64,000 nucleotides of DNA from Streptomyces seoulensis (GCF_004328625.1 NZ_CP032229.1:1054001-1118000); one strand, 5' to 3'. Counted from the stretch's first letter, positions 55,028 through 63,480 are shown. The notes: generated by a model from the letters alone, not told the origin. Numbers and translations: made by a program.

Positions 55028-55714
55028 TCACGGTGCGCCCGCACCACCCCCGACCGGTGCGTCGTCGTCGGGGGGCGTCTCGCGGGGGGCCAGTGAGGCG
55101 AGGTCGCCGGTCTCGCCGAGCCGGACGAGGTAGGGCCGCAGCCGGGTGTAGCGGATCGCGGTGACCGAGCAGGGCTCCACCGAGACGCGCTGGAACAGGT
55201 CGAGGTGGAGTCCGAGGGCGTCGGCCACGATCGACTTGATGATGTCGCCGTGCGAGCACATCAGGTACACGGCGTCGGGGCCGTGCTCGGCCTCCACGCG
55301 CGCGTTCCACTCGCGTACGGCGGCGACCGCGCGGGTCTGCATCTCGCGCAGGGACTCGCCGCCGGGGAAGGCGGCGGCGGACGGGTGCGTCTGGACGACC
55401 TCCATGAGGGGTTCGTCCTTCAGCTCGGCCAGTTTGCGGCCCGACCAGTCGCCGTAGTGGCACTCCCCGATCCGGTCGTCGGTGCGGGGGGTGAGGCCGG
55501 GGCGGGCGTCCAGCAGCGGCCGCATGGTCTCCTGGCAGCGCTGGAGGGGGCTGACGACGATCTCGGCCAGCGGCAGGCCGTCGAGACGGCCGGGCAGGGC
55601 GGCGGCCTGCTCGGTGCCGCGTTCGTCGAGGGCGACGCCGGGGGTCCAGCCGGCGAGGAGTCCCGCGGTGTTGGCGGTGGAACGGCCGTGCCTAACGAGG
55701 ATCAGGGTGGGCAT
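55028..55714 (-). CDS. Histidine phosphatase (phosphoglycerate mutase-like, MSMEG_4193 family)
   Basis: A 228-aa branch-1 histidine phosphatase. The catalytic motif is LILVRHGRSTANTAGLL (RHG with His about residue 9), the second His is in VYLMCSHGDIIKSIVA, and the acid is near GECHYGDWSG. The enzyme family usually hydrolyses phosphoesters. The gene stands 105 bases upstream of the DUF3090 and kinase-like genes on the same strand, suggesting a phosphatase paired with a kinase-like protein. ATG 55714; C-terminal tail is Gly/Pro-rich. Substrate unknown. Confidence 0.92.
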   Translation of the reverse strand: MPTLILVRHGRSTANTAGLLAGWTPGVALDERGTEQAAALPGRLDGLPLAEIVVSPLQRCQETMRPLLDARPGLTPRTDDRIGECHYGDWSGRKLAELKDEPLMEVVQTHPSAAAFPGGESLREMQTRAVAAVREWNARVEAEHGPDAVYLMCSHGDIIKSIVADALGLHLDLFQRVSVEPCSVTAIRYTRLRPYLVRLGETGDLASLAPRETPPDDDAPVGGGAGAP

Positions 55715-55804
55715 GCGGCCCAGCGTAGACCGGCGCCGCCGGGTGGTGATCCGGGGCGCACAATGATGGGGCCCCGGGTGCGTCCGGGGCGGGAGGACGG
55801 GAGA

Positions 55805-56812
55805 ATGCACTCCGTGATCTTCGACTGTGCCATCTACCGCGACGGGCATCGCACCGATTCGTCCGACGATCCGGCGAAGGCCCTGCGGGAGGCGCGTGCG
55901 GCCGACGACGCGTTCGTGTGGATCGCGCTGCACGATCCGACGGCGGAGGAGTTCGACGAGGTGCGCAAGGTCTTCGGGCTGCACCCGCTGGCGGTCGAGG
56001 ACGCCCTGAAGGCCCACCAGCGCCCGAAGCTGGAGACGTACGACGACTCGCTGTTCGTGGTGCTGAAGCCGGTGTTCTACGAGTCGGCGCGCGACACCGT
56101 GACCACGGGCGAGGTCATGCTCTTCCTCGGCGACTCCTTCGTGGTGACGGTCCGGCACGGCGAGTCCTCCCCGCTGCCGGAGACCCGGCGGCGGCTGGAG
56201 GCCGACCCCGACAAGCTGCGGCACGGTCCGACCTCGGTGCTGTACGCGGTGGCCGACGCCACGGTGGACCACTATCTGGAGGTAGCGACCGAGCTGGGCA
56301 CGGACCTGGACGAGCTGGAGGCGGAGGTGTTCTCCCCGTCCGACGCCGGGTCGCGGGACACCGCGTCCAGGATCTACCTGTTCAAGCGGCAGGTGCTGGA
56401 GTTCCGCCGGGCGACGGAGCCGCTGACGGTGCCGATGACCCGGCTCGCGGGGATGGGACAGTCCGCCGGCCAGGTGCCCTTCGTGGACGCCTCGGCGCGG
56501 CCGTTCTTCCGGGACGTCAACGACCATCTGACCCGCGTCAACGAGTCGGTGGAGGGCCTGGACCGGCTGGTCTCCGACATCCTCTCCGCGCACCTGGCGC
56601 AGATGGGTGTCCGGCAGAACGACGACATGCGCAAGATCTCGTCCTGGGCGGCGATGGCCGCGATCCCGACGCTGATAGCGGGCGTCTACGGCATGAACTT
56701 CGAGCACATGCCGGAGCTGCGCTGGGTGTGGGGCTACCCCACGGTGGTCGCGGTGATGGTGGTGCTGGAGCTGCTGCTGTACCGGAACTTCAAGCGGCGC
56801 GGCTGGCTGTAG
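55805..56812 (+). CDS. corA: CorA-type magnesium/cobalt transporter
   Basis: A 335-aa pentameric divalent cation channel. The signature YGMNFEHMPE (GMN motif) sits between the two C-terminal membrane helices (AAMAAIPTLIAGVYG and VVAVMVVLELLLYRNF). The cytoplasmic funnel domain carries HPLAVEDALKAHQRPKLETYDDSLFVVLKP. The actual residue order is complete and of usual length. ATG 55805. Its stop and that of the ferritin-like gene on the other strand are only three bases apart, leaving no room for a terminator between them. Confidence 0.95.
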   Translation: MHSVIFDCAIYRDGHRTDSSDDPAKALREARAADDAFVWIALHDPTAEEFDEVRKVFGLHPLAVEDALKAHQRPKLETYDDSLFVVLKPVFYESARDTVTTGEVMLFLGDSFVVTVRHGESSPLPETRRRLEADPDKLRHGPTSVLYAVADATVDHYLEVATELGTDLDELEAEVFSPSDAGSRDTASRIYLFKRQVLEFRRATEPLTVPMTRLAGMGQSAGQVPFVDASARPFFRDVNDHLTRVNESVEGLDRLVSDILSAHLAQMGVRQNDDMRKISSWAAMAAIPTLIAGVYGMNFEHMPELRWVWGYPTVVAVMVVLELLLYRNFKRRGWL

Positions 56813-56815
56813 GGC

Positions 56816-57604
56816 TCACGCGAACTCGGTGGCCCGGGGCGCGGGTCCGCCGAGGGCGTCGCGCCGCTCGGGCATCTCCAGGGTGACCATGCGCCGCCAG
56901 CCGACGGCCCGCTCCCACGCGTACACGGCGTGGATGCCGGCCGCCAGGAGCGTGTTCCGCGCGGCGGACCAGCCGAGGACCCGGCCCATGTGCGCCATGA
57001 CGGCGAGGCTGACGTCCCGGTAGATCCGGATCTCCGCGAGCGCGCTCTCGCGCAGGACCCGCTGGATGGTCCGGCCGTGGCCGGAGTACGCCAGGCGCAG
57101 GAGCTCCTCGTGGCAGTAGGCGAGGTGGTTGTCCTCGTCGTGGGAGATCATGCGCACCGCGCGGCCGACGTCCGGGTGGCCGCCGAAGTGCTTGAGGAGC
57201 ATCCGCATCTGCTCGGAGGCCCGCTGCTCGGTGACCCGGCTGTGCGCGAGGTAGGTGACGATGTCGTCCTCGGTCAGCGGCCGGTCGGCCCGGAGCTTGT
57301 CGTGGGCGAGGCCGATGCCGTGCCGTTCGAGGAGCATCGTGTAGTCGGTGTCGGGCGGGACCTCGACGGGCTTCAGGCCGCGCTTGCGCAGCAGGGCCTC
57401 GAAGATGCGGCCGTGCTTGTCCTCGTCGGCGCCGTGGCGGGCGATCCGGGGGGCCAGCCCGCGCGCGCTCGCGGGGACCAGGGCGGCGATCCTGCCGTTC
57501 TCCCAGCCTCCCTGGGACTCGCCGGCGGCGGCGATGGAGCAGAAGAGCCGGAAGGACGCGTCGTCGTCGAGGATCTCCTGGAACAGGCTCTTGGCCGAAA
57601 GCAT
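56816..57604 (-). CDS. Ferritin-like-fold protein, possibly an iron- or oxidation-related enzyme
   Basis: A 262-aa all-alpha protein. Acidic/His pairs characteristic of di-iron ferritin-like domains appear: ADEDKHGRIFEALLRKRG, EQRASEQMRMLLKHFGG and HDEDNHLAYCHEELL, giving ExxH-type ligands (E and H in EDKH and EDNH). No signal peptide. ATG 57604 (MLSAKSLFQEIL) has AGAGGGG upstream. Whether it stores iron or oxidises a substrate is unknown. It is followed by corA convergently. Confidence 0.85.
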   Translation of the reverse strand: MLSAKSLFQEILDDDASFRLFCSIAAAGESQGGWENGRIAALVPASARGLAPRIARHGADEDKHGRIFEALLRKRGLKPVEVPPDTDYTMLLERHGIGLAHDKLRADRPLTEDDIVTYLAHSRVTEQRASEQMRMLLKHFGGHPDVGRAVRMISHDEDNHLAYCHEELLRLAYSGHGRTIQRVLRESALAEIRIYRDVSLAVMAHMGRVLGWSAARNTLLAAGIHAVYAWERAVGWRRMVTLEMPERRDALGGPAPRATEFA

Positions 57605-57751
57605 CGCGGGCCCCTCTCTGCACACGACTCCGACAGAGAAGCAGTCAAATGCGGGTCAAGGGGGCGCGCAACAGGAGGCCGTCCGCGCTGGGCCGAAGGA
57701 GGGACGGCCGGGGGCGTAACCCCGTCCGGTCCGGCGCGTTGTTCCCCGTGA

Positions 57752-57792
57752 CGGCCGTGGCGGGGAAGACCCCCGAGCCCCCACCACGGCCG
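57752..57792 (-). terminator. Hairpin after the LLM oxidoreductase gene
   Basis: CGGCCGTGG pairs with CCACGGCCG (9 bp), with an inner GGGG-AAGA-CCCC stem. It lies 20 bases past the stop of the oxidoreductase on the minus strand and upstream of the ferritin-like gene. Confidence 0.65.
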
Positions 57793-57811
57793 CGAATCCC
57801 TTCCCGGCCCG

Positions 57812-58867
57812 TCAGGCGAGGCCGGCGCGCTCCAGGGCCTCGGCGCCGCCGCGCAGGGCCGCGAGCCGCTCCTCCAGGGTGAAGCCGGCCGGGGCGAGCG
57901 TGAGGGTGGTGACCCCGACCGCCGCGTAGGCCGCCATCCGGTCGGCGATGCGGTCGACCGAGCCGAGCAGGGTGGTCTTGTCGATGAGGTCGTGCGGGAT
58001 GGCGGCCGCGGCGCCGGCCTTGTCACCGGCCAGGTACTTGTCCTGGATCTCGGCGGCCTCCTTCTCGTACCCCATGCGCTGGGCGAGCCGGTTGTAGAAG
58101 TTCTGCTTCCGGCTGCCCATGCCGCCCACGTAGAGCGCGGTGTACGGGCGGAAGGTGTCCGCGAGCCGGGCCACGTCCGCGTCCTCGCCGAGCGCGAGCG
58201 GCACGGTGGGGCAGATGTCGAAGCCGTCCAGCGTCTTGCCCGCCTTCTCCCGGCCCGCGCGCAGGGAGGAGACGGCGGTGTCCTCCAGGTGCTCGGCGGA
58301 GGGGAAGATCAGCAGGGCGCCGTCGGCGATCTCGCCGGTCTGCTCCAGGTTCTTCGGGCCGATGGCGGCGATGTAGAGCGGGATGTGCTCGCGCTGCGGG
58401 TGCACGGTCAGCTTGAGCGGCTTGCCGGGGCCGCCGGGCAGCGGCAGCGTCCAGTGCTCGCCCTCGTAGGAGAGGCGGTCGCGGGTCATCGCCTTGCGGA
58501 CGATGTCCACGTACTCACGGGTGCGGGCCAGCGGCTTGTCGAACTTGACGCCGTACCAGCCCTCGGAGACCTGCGGTCCGGAGACGCCGAGGCCGAGGCG
58601 GAAGCGGCCGCCGGACAGGGAGTCCAGGGTCGCCGCGGTCATCGCCGTCATGGCGGGCTGGCGGGCCGGGATCTGGAAGATCGCCGAGCCCACGTCGATC
58701 CGCTCCGTCTGCGCGGCGACCCAGCTGAGCACCGTGGCGGCGTCCGAGCCGTACGCCTCGGCGGCCCAGCAGACGCTGTAGCCGAGCCGGTCGGCCTCCT
58801 GCGCCACGGCGAGGTTGTCCCCGTCCATCCCGGCGCCCCAGTAGCCGAGGTTGATCCCGAGCTGCAT
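57812..58867 (-). CDS. LLM-class F420-dependent oxidoreductase
   Basis: A 351-aa TIM-barrel flavin-type enzyme of the luciferase-like monooxygenase class, which in actinobacteria commonly uses coenzyme F420. Hallmarks: MQLGINLGYWG at the start, LAVAQEADRLGYSVCWAAEAYGSDAATVLSW, RIDVGSAIFQIPARQP, LSGGRFRLGLGVSGPQVSEGWYG, and IPLYIAAIGPKNLEQTGEIADG. ATG 58867 has AAGGGG 7 bases upstream. The reaction is not predictable. It is divergent from the aldo/keto reductase, with a palindrome just upstream. Confidence 0.93.
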   Translation of the reverse strand: MQLGINLGYWGAGMDGDNLAVAQEADRLGYSVCWAAEAYGSDAATVLSWVAAQTERIDVGSAIFQIPARQPAMTAMTAATLDSLSGGRFRLGLGVSGPQVSEGWYGVKFDKPLARTREYVDIVRKAMTRDRLSYEGEHWTLPLPGGPGKPLKLTVHPQREHIPLYIAAIGPKNLEQTGEIADGALLIFPSAEHLEDTAVSSLRAGREKAGKTLDGFDICPTVPLALGEDADVARLADTFRPYTALYVGGMGSRKQNFYNRLAQRMGYEKEAAEIQDKYLAGDKAGAAAAIPHDLIDKTTLLGSVDRIADRMAAYAAVGVTTLTLAPAGFTLEERLAALRGGAEALERAGLA

Positions 58868-58877
58868 GCCGATCCCC

Positions 58878-58891
58878 TTACTCGCAAGTAA
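58878..58891. promoter_or_regulatory. Palindrome upstream of the LLM oxidoreductase, TetR-operator-like
   Basis: TTACT-CGCA-AGTAA, perfect 5-bp arms with a 4-base spacer, 11 bases before the LLM start. The pattern resembles operators of TetR-family fatty-acid and oxidoreductase regulators in actinobacteria (TTACTnnnnAGTAA). It overlaps the ribosome-binding region and would block transcription or initiation. The regulator is not in the window. Confidence 0.45.
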
Positions 58892-59038
58892 CGTATCTGC
58901 GGCCGACCTTAGCGACCCATTCCCGCGCGGCCCACCCCGCCCGGGGTGTTCCGGGGGGTGTCGTGGCGGGTGCGGCGGCCGGGTCCCGTTGTCCACAGGC
59001 AACCCACGGCAGCAGCTCTGGCCAGTAATCTCGCGGGC

Positions 59039-60022
59039 ATGGAGCAGAGGCATCTCGGCCGTACCGGCCTGCGCGTGTCCCGGATCGGGCTCGGCACCCT
59101 CACCTGGGGCCGGGACACCGAGGAGCACGACGCCGCGGACATGCTCAAGGCGTTCTGGGAGGCGGGCGGCACCCTCGTCGACACCGCGGACGTGTACGGC
59201 GACGGGGCGGCCGAGTATCTGCTCGGGCGGCTGACGGACTCCCTGGTGCCCCGCGAGGACCTGGTGATCTCCACCAAGGCGGGCAGCGTGCCGGACCCCG
59301 ACCGCCCGGCCGACGGCTCCCGCGGGCATCTGCTCGCCGCGCTCGACGCCTCGCTGGAGCGGCTGGGCACCGACCATGTCGACCTGTGGCACATCCACTG
59401 CCACGACCCCGCCACGCCGCTGGAGGAGACGCTCCAGGCACTCGACCTCGCGGTGAGCAGCGGGCGTGCGCGGTACGCGGGGGTGTCCAACTTCTGTGGC
59501 TGGCAGCTCGCCAAGGCCGCCACCTGGCAGCTCGCGGCGCCCGGCGTGCGCACCCGGCTGGCCGGGACCCAGCTCGAGTACTCCCTGCTCCAGCGGGGCG
59601 TGGAGCGCGAGGTGCTCCCCGCCGCGCTGGACCTCGGCGTCGGCCTGCTGCCCTCCTCGCCGCTGGGCCGGGGTGTGCTGACGGGGAAGTACCGGGGCGG
59701 TGTGCCGTCCGACTCGCGCGGGGCCTCCGAGCACATGGCGCCCTTCGTCGAGCCGTATCTCGACGACACCGCGAGCCGGATCGTGGACGCGGTCACCACG
59801 GCCGCCGACGGGCTCGCCGTCACCCCGCTCCAAGTGGCCCTCGCCTGGGTGCGCGACAGACCCGGCGTCACGGCCCCGGTCGTCGGCGCGCGCAACGCAC
59901 GGCAGCTCGCGGCGGCTTTGTCGGTGGAGGCGCTTAGTCTTCCTGACGAGATCTGCCGGGCGCTGGACGACGTGTCGGCCCCGGTGCACCGCTACCCCGA
60001 TCACGACTGGAGCACCCTGTGA
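59039..60022 (+). CDS. Aldo/keto reductase
   Basis: A 327-aa NADPH-dependent TIM-barrel reductase. MEQRHLGRTGLRVSRIGLGTLTWG opens the fold; the catalytic tetrad is visible as D in VDTADVYGDG, Y in the same motif, K in VISTKAGSVPD and H in DLWHIHCHD. C-terminal coenzyme motif VVGARNARQLAAAL is present. ATG 59039. The final bases overlap the start of the next gene (GTGA at 60019-60022), making a translationally coupled pair. Confidence 0.94.
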   Translation: MEQRHLGRTGLRVSRIGLGTLTWGRDTEEHDAADMLKAFWEAGGTLVDTADVYGDGAAEYLLGRLTDSLVPREDLVISTKAGSVPDPDRPADGSRGHLLAALDASLERLGTDHVDLWHIHCHDPATPLEETLQALDLAVSSGRARYAGVSNFCGWQLAKAATWQLAAPGVRTRLAGTQLEYSLLQRGVEREVLPAALDLGVGLLPSSPLGRGVLTGKYRGGVPSDSRGASEHMAPFVEPYLDDTASRIVDAVTTAADGLAVTPLQVALAWVRDRPGVTAPVVGARNARQLAAALSVEALSLPDEICRALDDVSAPVHRYPDHDWSTL

Positions 60023-62496
60023 CCACGGAGCAGACGCCTGCCGGCGACCCGGAGGAGGCCCCCTCCGGCGGAACGACGGCAGCGGAGTCCGGGGCCGGTG
60101 CCGACCGGGCGCCCTCCGCTGAGGCTGCCGAGGGCGCGGAGGCCGGGGACGGCGGGACCGAGGTGCCGGTGGGCGGCGAACCCGATGGCCGCACGGCCGG
60201 GGCGGCCGAAGACGTCCGGGATGACGCCGGTGCGTCGGCGGCCGAAGGCGCGGAGGCCGGGGACGGCGGGACCGAGGTGCCGGTGGGCGGCGAACCCGAT
60301 GGCCGCACGGCCGGGGCGGCCGAAGACGTCCGGGATGGCCCCGGTGCGTCGGCGGCCGAAGGCGCGGAGGCGGTGCGCGAGACCGGGGACGGTGGCGCGG
60401 GGGTGGACGCCGGTGATGCCGCGAGCGGTGGCCGAACGGACAGCGACGGTGCGGCGGCCCAGCTGCCGCCCGCCGAGGCCACCGAAGGCACGCCCGCGCT
60501 CTCCGAGGCCGAGGCCGAGCTGGCGGCTCAGCGGGTGGAGCGGGAGCGGATCGCCCGGCGCAAGGCCGAGCGGCAGGGGCCCGTGGAGAGCGGGGGGAAG
60601 CTGAGCGGCAGGGCGGCTGACCTGCTGGCCGCCGTGCGGGCCGTGGAGAGCGGGGAGAAGGGGGGCGCGCCCGCCTTCGTGGAGCCCGCCCCCGCGCCCC
60701 GGCGCCCCGCGCCCGAGCCCGTAAGGCGGCCGGAGCCGGTGCCTGCGGTGGCCGCGCCGGACGCGGAGGCCGTCGGAGCCGTGCGCGCGGTGCTCGCCGA
60801 GGGCGGCGCGCCGGAGGCGTTGGCGCCGCGGGTGGCGGCCGCGCTCGGGGACGGCGCCGAGGACACGCTGCGCGCCGACCCCTGGCAGTTGCTGCGGGTC
60901 GCCGGGGTGCGGCCGGAGCAGGCGGACGGTTTCGCGCGGGCCCTGCTGGGCGCGGAGTGCCGTCCGGACGACGAGCGGCGCGGGCGCGCGCTGACGGTGT
61001 GGCTGCTGGAGCAGGCCGCCGTCGCCGGGCACACCGCGCTGGACCTCCCCGCGCTCACCGAGGCCCTCGTCAAGCGGGCGGTGCCGGACCCGGACGAGGC
61101 CGTACAGAGCGCGCTCGCGGAGGGCGACGCCCTGGTCTTCCAGGACGCCCTGGAGGAGCCCGGAGCCCAGCCCGTCGCGGCCGGCGAGGACGCCGAGGAC
61201 GCGCAGGAGGTCCCGGTCCGGGTCCTCGCCGGTCTGGAGCGGTACGCCCTCGCCGAGGAGAGCCTCGCGGACGCGCTGGCCCGGCTGGTGAACTCGGTGC
61301 CCAAGGAGACCGAGGAGCCCTGGGAGACGGCCGTGGCCGCGCTGTCCCGGGGCGCGGCCGACCTGGCCCGCCAGGTCGCCGGGCACGGCCTGGTGCTGCA
61401 CACCGGCGGCGAGGCGGCCCGCGCCGAACCCGCCGCACTGCTCGGCGCCGCCCGTGCGGCGGGCCTGCGCGCGTTCGCCGTCTGCCACACCCCGGACGGC
61501 GCCCGGCGCTTCGCCGCGCACCTGGACGAGGAGCCCGGCGGCGCCGTGGGCACGGTGGCGGGCCTGCTGTCCGGCGCGTCGGGCCCCGGCCGGGACGCGG
61601 AGGGCGCGCTCGCCCTGGACCTGCTGGTCGTGCTGGACGCGCCCCAGCTGGACGTCGAGGCCGCCGCGATGCTGGCCGAGTCGCTCCCCGACGGCGCCCG
61701 CCTCGTGCTCAGCGGTGACCCGGCGGTGCTGTGGTCGGCCGGTCCGGGCCGGGTCTTCGCGGACCTGCTCGCCGTCCCCGCCTGCCCGCAGGTCGCCTCG
61801 CGTGTCCCCGACCCCGGTCCGCTCGGCGAACTGGTCTCGGGCATCGGGGTGGGTGAGCTGGTCCAGGTCGAGGCGCCCGGCAAGGAGATCGTGATCGTCC
61901 CGGTCCGGGACCCGGGCGAGGCGGTGCACCGCACGGTGCAGCTGGTCGCGGACTCGGTGCCGCGCGCATTCGGGGTCCCGCCCGAGGAGACGGTGGTGAT
62001 CACCCCGGGCCACGGCGGCGCCGCCGGCACCCGCGCGCTCAACACCGTTCTGAAGGAGCGGCTCAACCCCGGTCCCGGCCGCTTCGGCGGCTTCGACCCC
62101 GGCGACCGGATCGTGCACTCCCCCGCGCCGGGCCGTACGGTGCCGGGCCGCGTGGTCCGCGCGGACGCGGAGGGGCTGCACCTGGAGTGCGCGGGCGCGC
62201 CCGTGGTCGTCCCCAGGGAGCTGGTGGAGAGCCGGGTCCGGCACGGCTGGGCACTGACCGCGCACCAGGCGGTCGGCGGCCGCTGGCCCGCGGCCGTGGT
62301 GGTCCTGCCCGGTGACGCGGCGGACGTGCTGACCAGGCCGTGGGTGTACACCGCGTTCGGCCGGGCGGAACGGCACCTGTCCGTGGTGCACGGCGTGGAG
62401 CAGGCGCTGCCGAAGGCGGTCGCGGAGAGCGTGGCCAAGCCGCGTACGACCCGGCTGCGGACGCTGCTGCGGGTGCAGCTCCCTCCGGTGGGCTGA
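60019..62496 (+). CDS. Degenerate RecD2-like helix-hairpin-helix protein with disordered N-terminal repeats
   Basis: An 825-aa protein. The first 230 residues are acidic, low-complexity sequence containing two exact-like 38-residue repeats. Next comes a helix-hairpin-helix region (DTLRADPWQLLRVAGVRPEQADGFARALLG, like the RecD2 N-terminal domain). The ATPase fold that follows keeps RecD-like order, but Walker A is gone (HTGGEAARAEPAALL instead of GGPGTGKTT, about 460), motif II reads VVLDAPQLD, motif III SGDPAVLWSAGPGRVF and the C-terminal UvrD-like motif is ALTAHQAVGGRWPAAVV. It is probably a non-hydrolysing DNA-binding protein. GTG 60019 overlaps the aldo/keto reductase stop. Confidence 0.82.
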   Translation: MTTEQTPAGDPEEAPSGGTTAAESGAGADRAPSAEAAEGAEAGDGGTEVPVGGEPDGRTAGAAEDVRDDAGASAAEGAEAGDGGTEVPVGGEPDGRTAGAAEDVRDGPGASAAEGAEAVRETGDGGAGVDAGDAASGGRTDSDGAAAQLPPAEATEGTPALSEAEAELAAQRVERERIARRKAERQGPVESGGKLSGRAADLLAAVRAVESGEKGGAPAFVEPAPAPRRPAPEPVRRPEPVPAVAAPDAEAVGAVRAVLAEGGAPEALAPRVAAALGDGAEDTLRADPWQLLRVAGVRPEQADGFARALLGAECRPDDERRGRALTVWLLEQAAVAGHTALDLPALTEALVKRAVPDPDEAVQSALAEGDALVFQDALEEPGAQPVAAGEDAEDAQEVPVRVLAGLERYALAEESLADALARLVNSVPKETEEPWETAVAALSRGAADLARQVAGHGLVLHTGGEAARAEPAALLGAARAAGLRAFAVCHTPDGARRFAAHLDEEPGGAVGTVAGLLSGASGPGRDAEGALALDLLVVLDAPQLDVEAAAMLAESLPDGARLVLSGDPAVLWSAGPGRVFADLLAVPACPQVASRVPDPGPLGELVSGIGVGELVQVEAPGKEIVIVPVRDPGEAVHRTVQLVADSVPRAFGVPPEETVVITPGHGGAAGTRALNTVLKERLNPGPGRFGGFDPGDRIVHSPAPGRTVPGRVVRADAEGLHLECAGAPVVVPRELVESRVRHGWALTAHQAVGGRWPAAVVVLPGDAADVLTRPWVYTAFGRAERHLSVVHGVEQALPKAVAESVAKPRTTRLRTLLRVQLPPVG
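60127..60372 (+). repeat. 114-bp in-frame tandem duplication inside the RecD-like gene
   Basis: Copy 1 60127-60240 and copy 2 60241-60354 are nearly identical (mainly silent changes near the ends), followed by the start of a third copy (60355-60372). The unit encodes 38 residues (AEGAEAGDGGTEVPVGGEPD and on). Such near-perfect DNA identity suggests a recent duplication. Confidence 0.92.
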
Positions 62497-62508
62497 GCCG
62501 GGGACACG

Positions 62509-62546
62509 GCGATGCCCGTACCGGATCGGTCCGGTACGGGCGTCGC
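62509..62546. terminator. Bidirectional hairpin between the RecD-like gene and the downstream hypothetical
   Basis: A 16-bp stem with one G-T pair (GCGATGCCCGTACCGG / CCGGTACGGGCGTCGC), 6-base loop. It lies between two convergent stops, 12 bases after the RecD-like gene and 8 bases before 62555. Confidence 0.8.
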
Positions 62547-62554
62547 CGCGGGGT

Positions 62555-63244
62555 TCACCGGTCGCGGTCGAGCGGCTCCAGGTCGTCGTCGGCCAGCTCG
62601 TCCAGGACGGTGCCCGGCGTGTCGTCGTCGCTGTCGTCCCGGTCGAAGACCGCGCTGACGTCGAAGCGGCAGATCACATGCTGCGGGTCGGCCTCCTCGA
62701 ACGGGGCCTCCAGCCATTCGCCGGGCTCGGCCGCCTCCTCCGCCGCGCTGACCCAGAGCGTGGAGTCGCCCTCAGCGAGACCGAACTCGCGGTGCCGGGA
62801 GGCGATCTCGTCCGGCTCGAACTCGCCGAACAGGATGCCCAGCGCGCCGGGGACCGTGTTCGCGGTGTCGTCCTCGGTGAGGGCGTCCTCGAACTCGGCG
62901 GCCTCCACCCGCTGGGCCTGGGCCAGCAGCCGCTGGGGCTCGGCCACCGTGTAGTCGCGGCGGATCAGGACGCTGACGGCGTGGGGCTCCTCGGGGCCCG
63001 TGTACGGCGGCAGCGAGTCGTCGGCTCCGGGGATCTCGAAGGGGGTGACCTCGTCGTAGCGGTCGTAGAGCAGCTCGTCGTACACCTCGCCGGCCGCCGC
63101 AAGCTGATTGAACGCCTCGTGGACGGCCGGGTCGTCGTCACCCGTCCTGCGTTCGACGGCCGCCAGGTGGCGGTCGAGCGCGGTCTTGACCGCCTCGGCG
63201 GCGGCGCGTACCTCGGCAGCGGTGGGCTGCGCAGCATCAGACAT
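62555..63244 (-). CDS. Conserved acidic hypothetical protein
   Basis: A 229-aa soluble acidic protein of unknown function. It starts MSDAAQPTAAEVRAAAEAVKTALDRHLAAVERR, contains DPAVHEAFNQLAAAGEVYDELLYDRYDEVTPFEIPG and HAVSVLIRRDYTVAEPQRLLAQAQR, and ends with an Asp-rich tail (VFDRDDSDDDTPGTVLDELADDDLEPLDRDR). The middle looks like a small alpha/beta domain. ATG 63244 begins the well-behaved region; the longer frame upstream lacks a proper ribosome site. It is divergent from the DUF5703 gene. Confidence 0.8.
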   Translation of the reverse strand: MSDAAQPTAAEVRAAAEAVKTALDRHLAAVERRTGDDDPAVHEAFNQLAAAGEVYDELLYDRYDEVTPFEIPGADDSLPPYTGPEEPHAVSVLIRRDYTVAEPQRLLAQAQRVEAAEFEDALTEDDTANTVPGALGILFGEFEPDEIASRHREFGLAEGDSTLWVSAAEEAAEPGEWLEAPFEEADPQHVICRFDVSAVFDRDDSDDDTPGTVLDELADDDLEPLDRDR

Positions 63245-63291
63245 AGTGCAGACGCTATCCGTACCGGGCACCAGCCCGCACAATAGATGCG

Positions 63292-63480
63292 ATGCCGGAA
63301 TACGAATTCATCGACGTGTACGTCCCCCGCGGGGTGTCCCGCAACGAGGCGACGCGTCTCCTCACGGACCATGCCGAGTACGGACACTGGGAGTTGGACC
63401 GACTGAGCCTCATGCGCGACGGCAGCCGCAGGGTGCGGCTGCGCCGGCGGATCATCCGCCAGGTGCGGGCCACGTGGTGA
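63292..63480 (+). CDS. Small DUF5703 protein
   Basis: A 62-aa protein: MPEYEFIDVYVPRGVSRNEATRLLTDHAEYGHWELDRLSLMRDGSRRVRLRRRI, strongly basic at the C-terminus. It matches the DUF5703 family of small actinobacterial proteins. The likely fold is a small beta sheet with one helix. Position beside the acidic hypothetical, on the other strand with a 47-base gap, is conserved as far as I recall. No function known; the basic tail suggests nucleic-acid contact. Confidence 0.85.
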   Translation: MPEYEFIDVYVPRGVSRNEATRLLTDHAEYGHWELDRLSLMRDGSRRVRLRRRIIRQVRATW

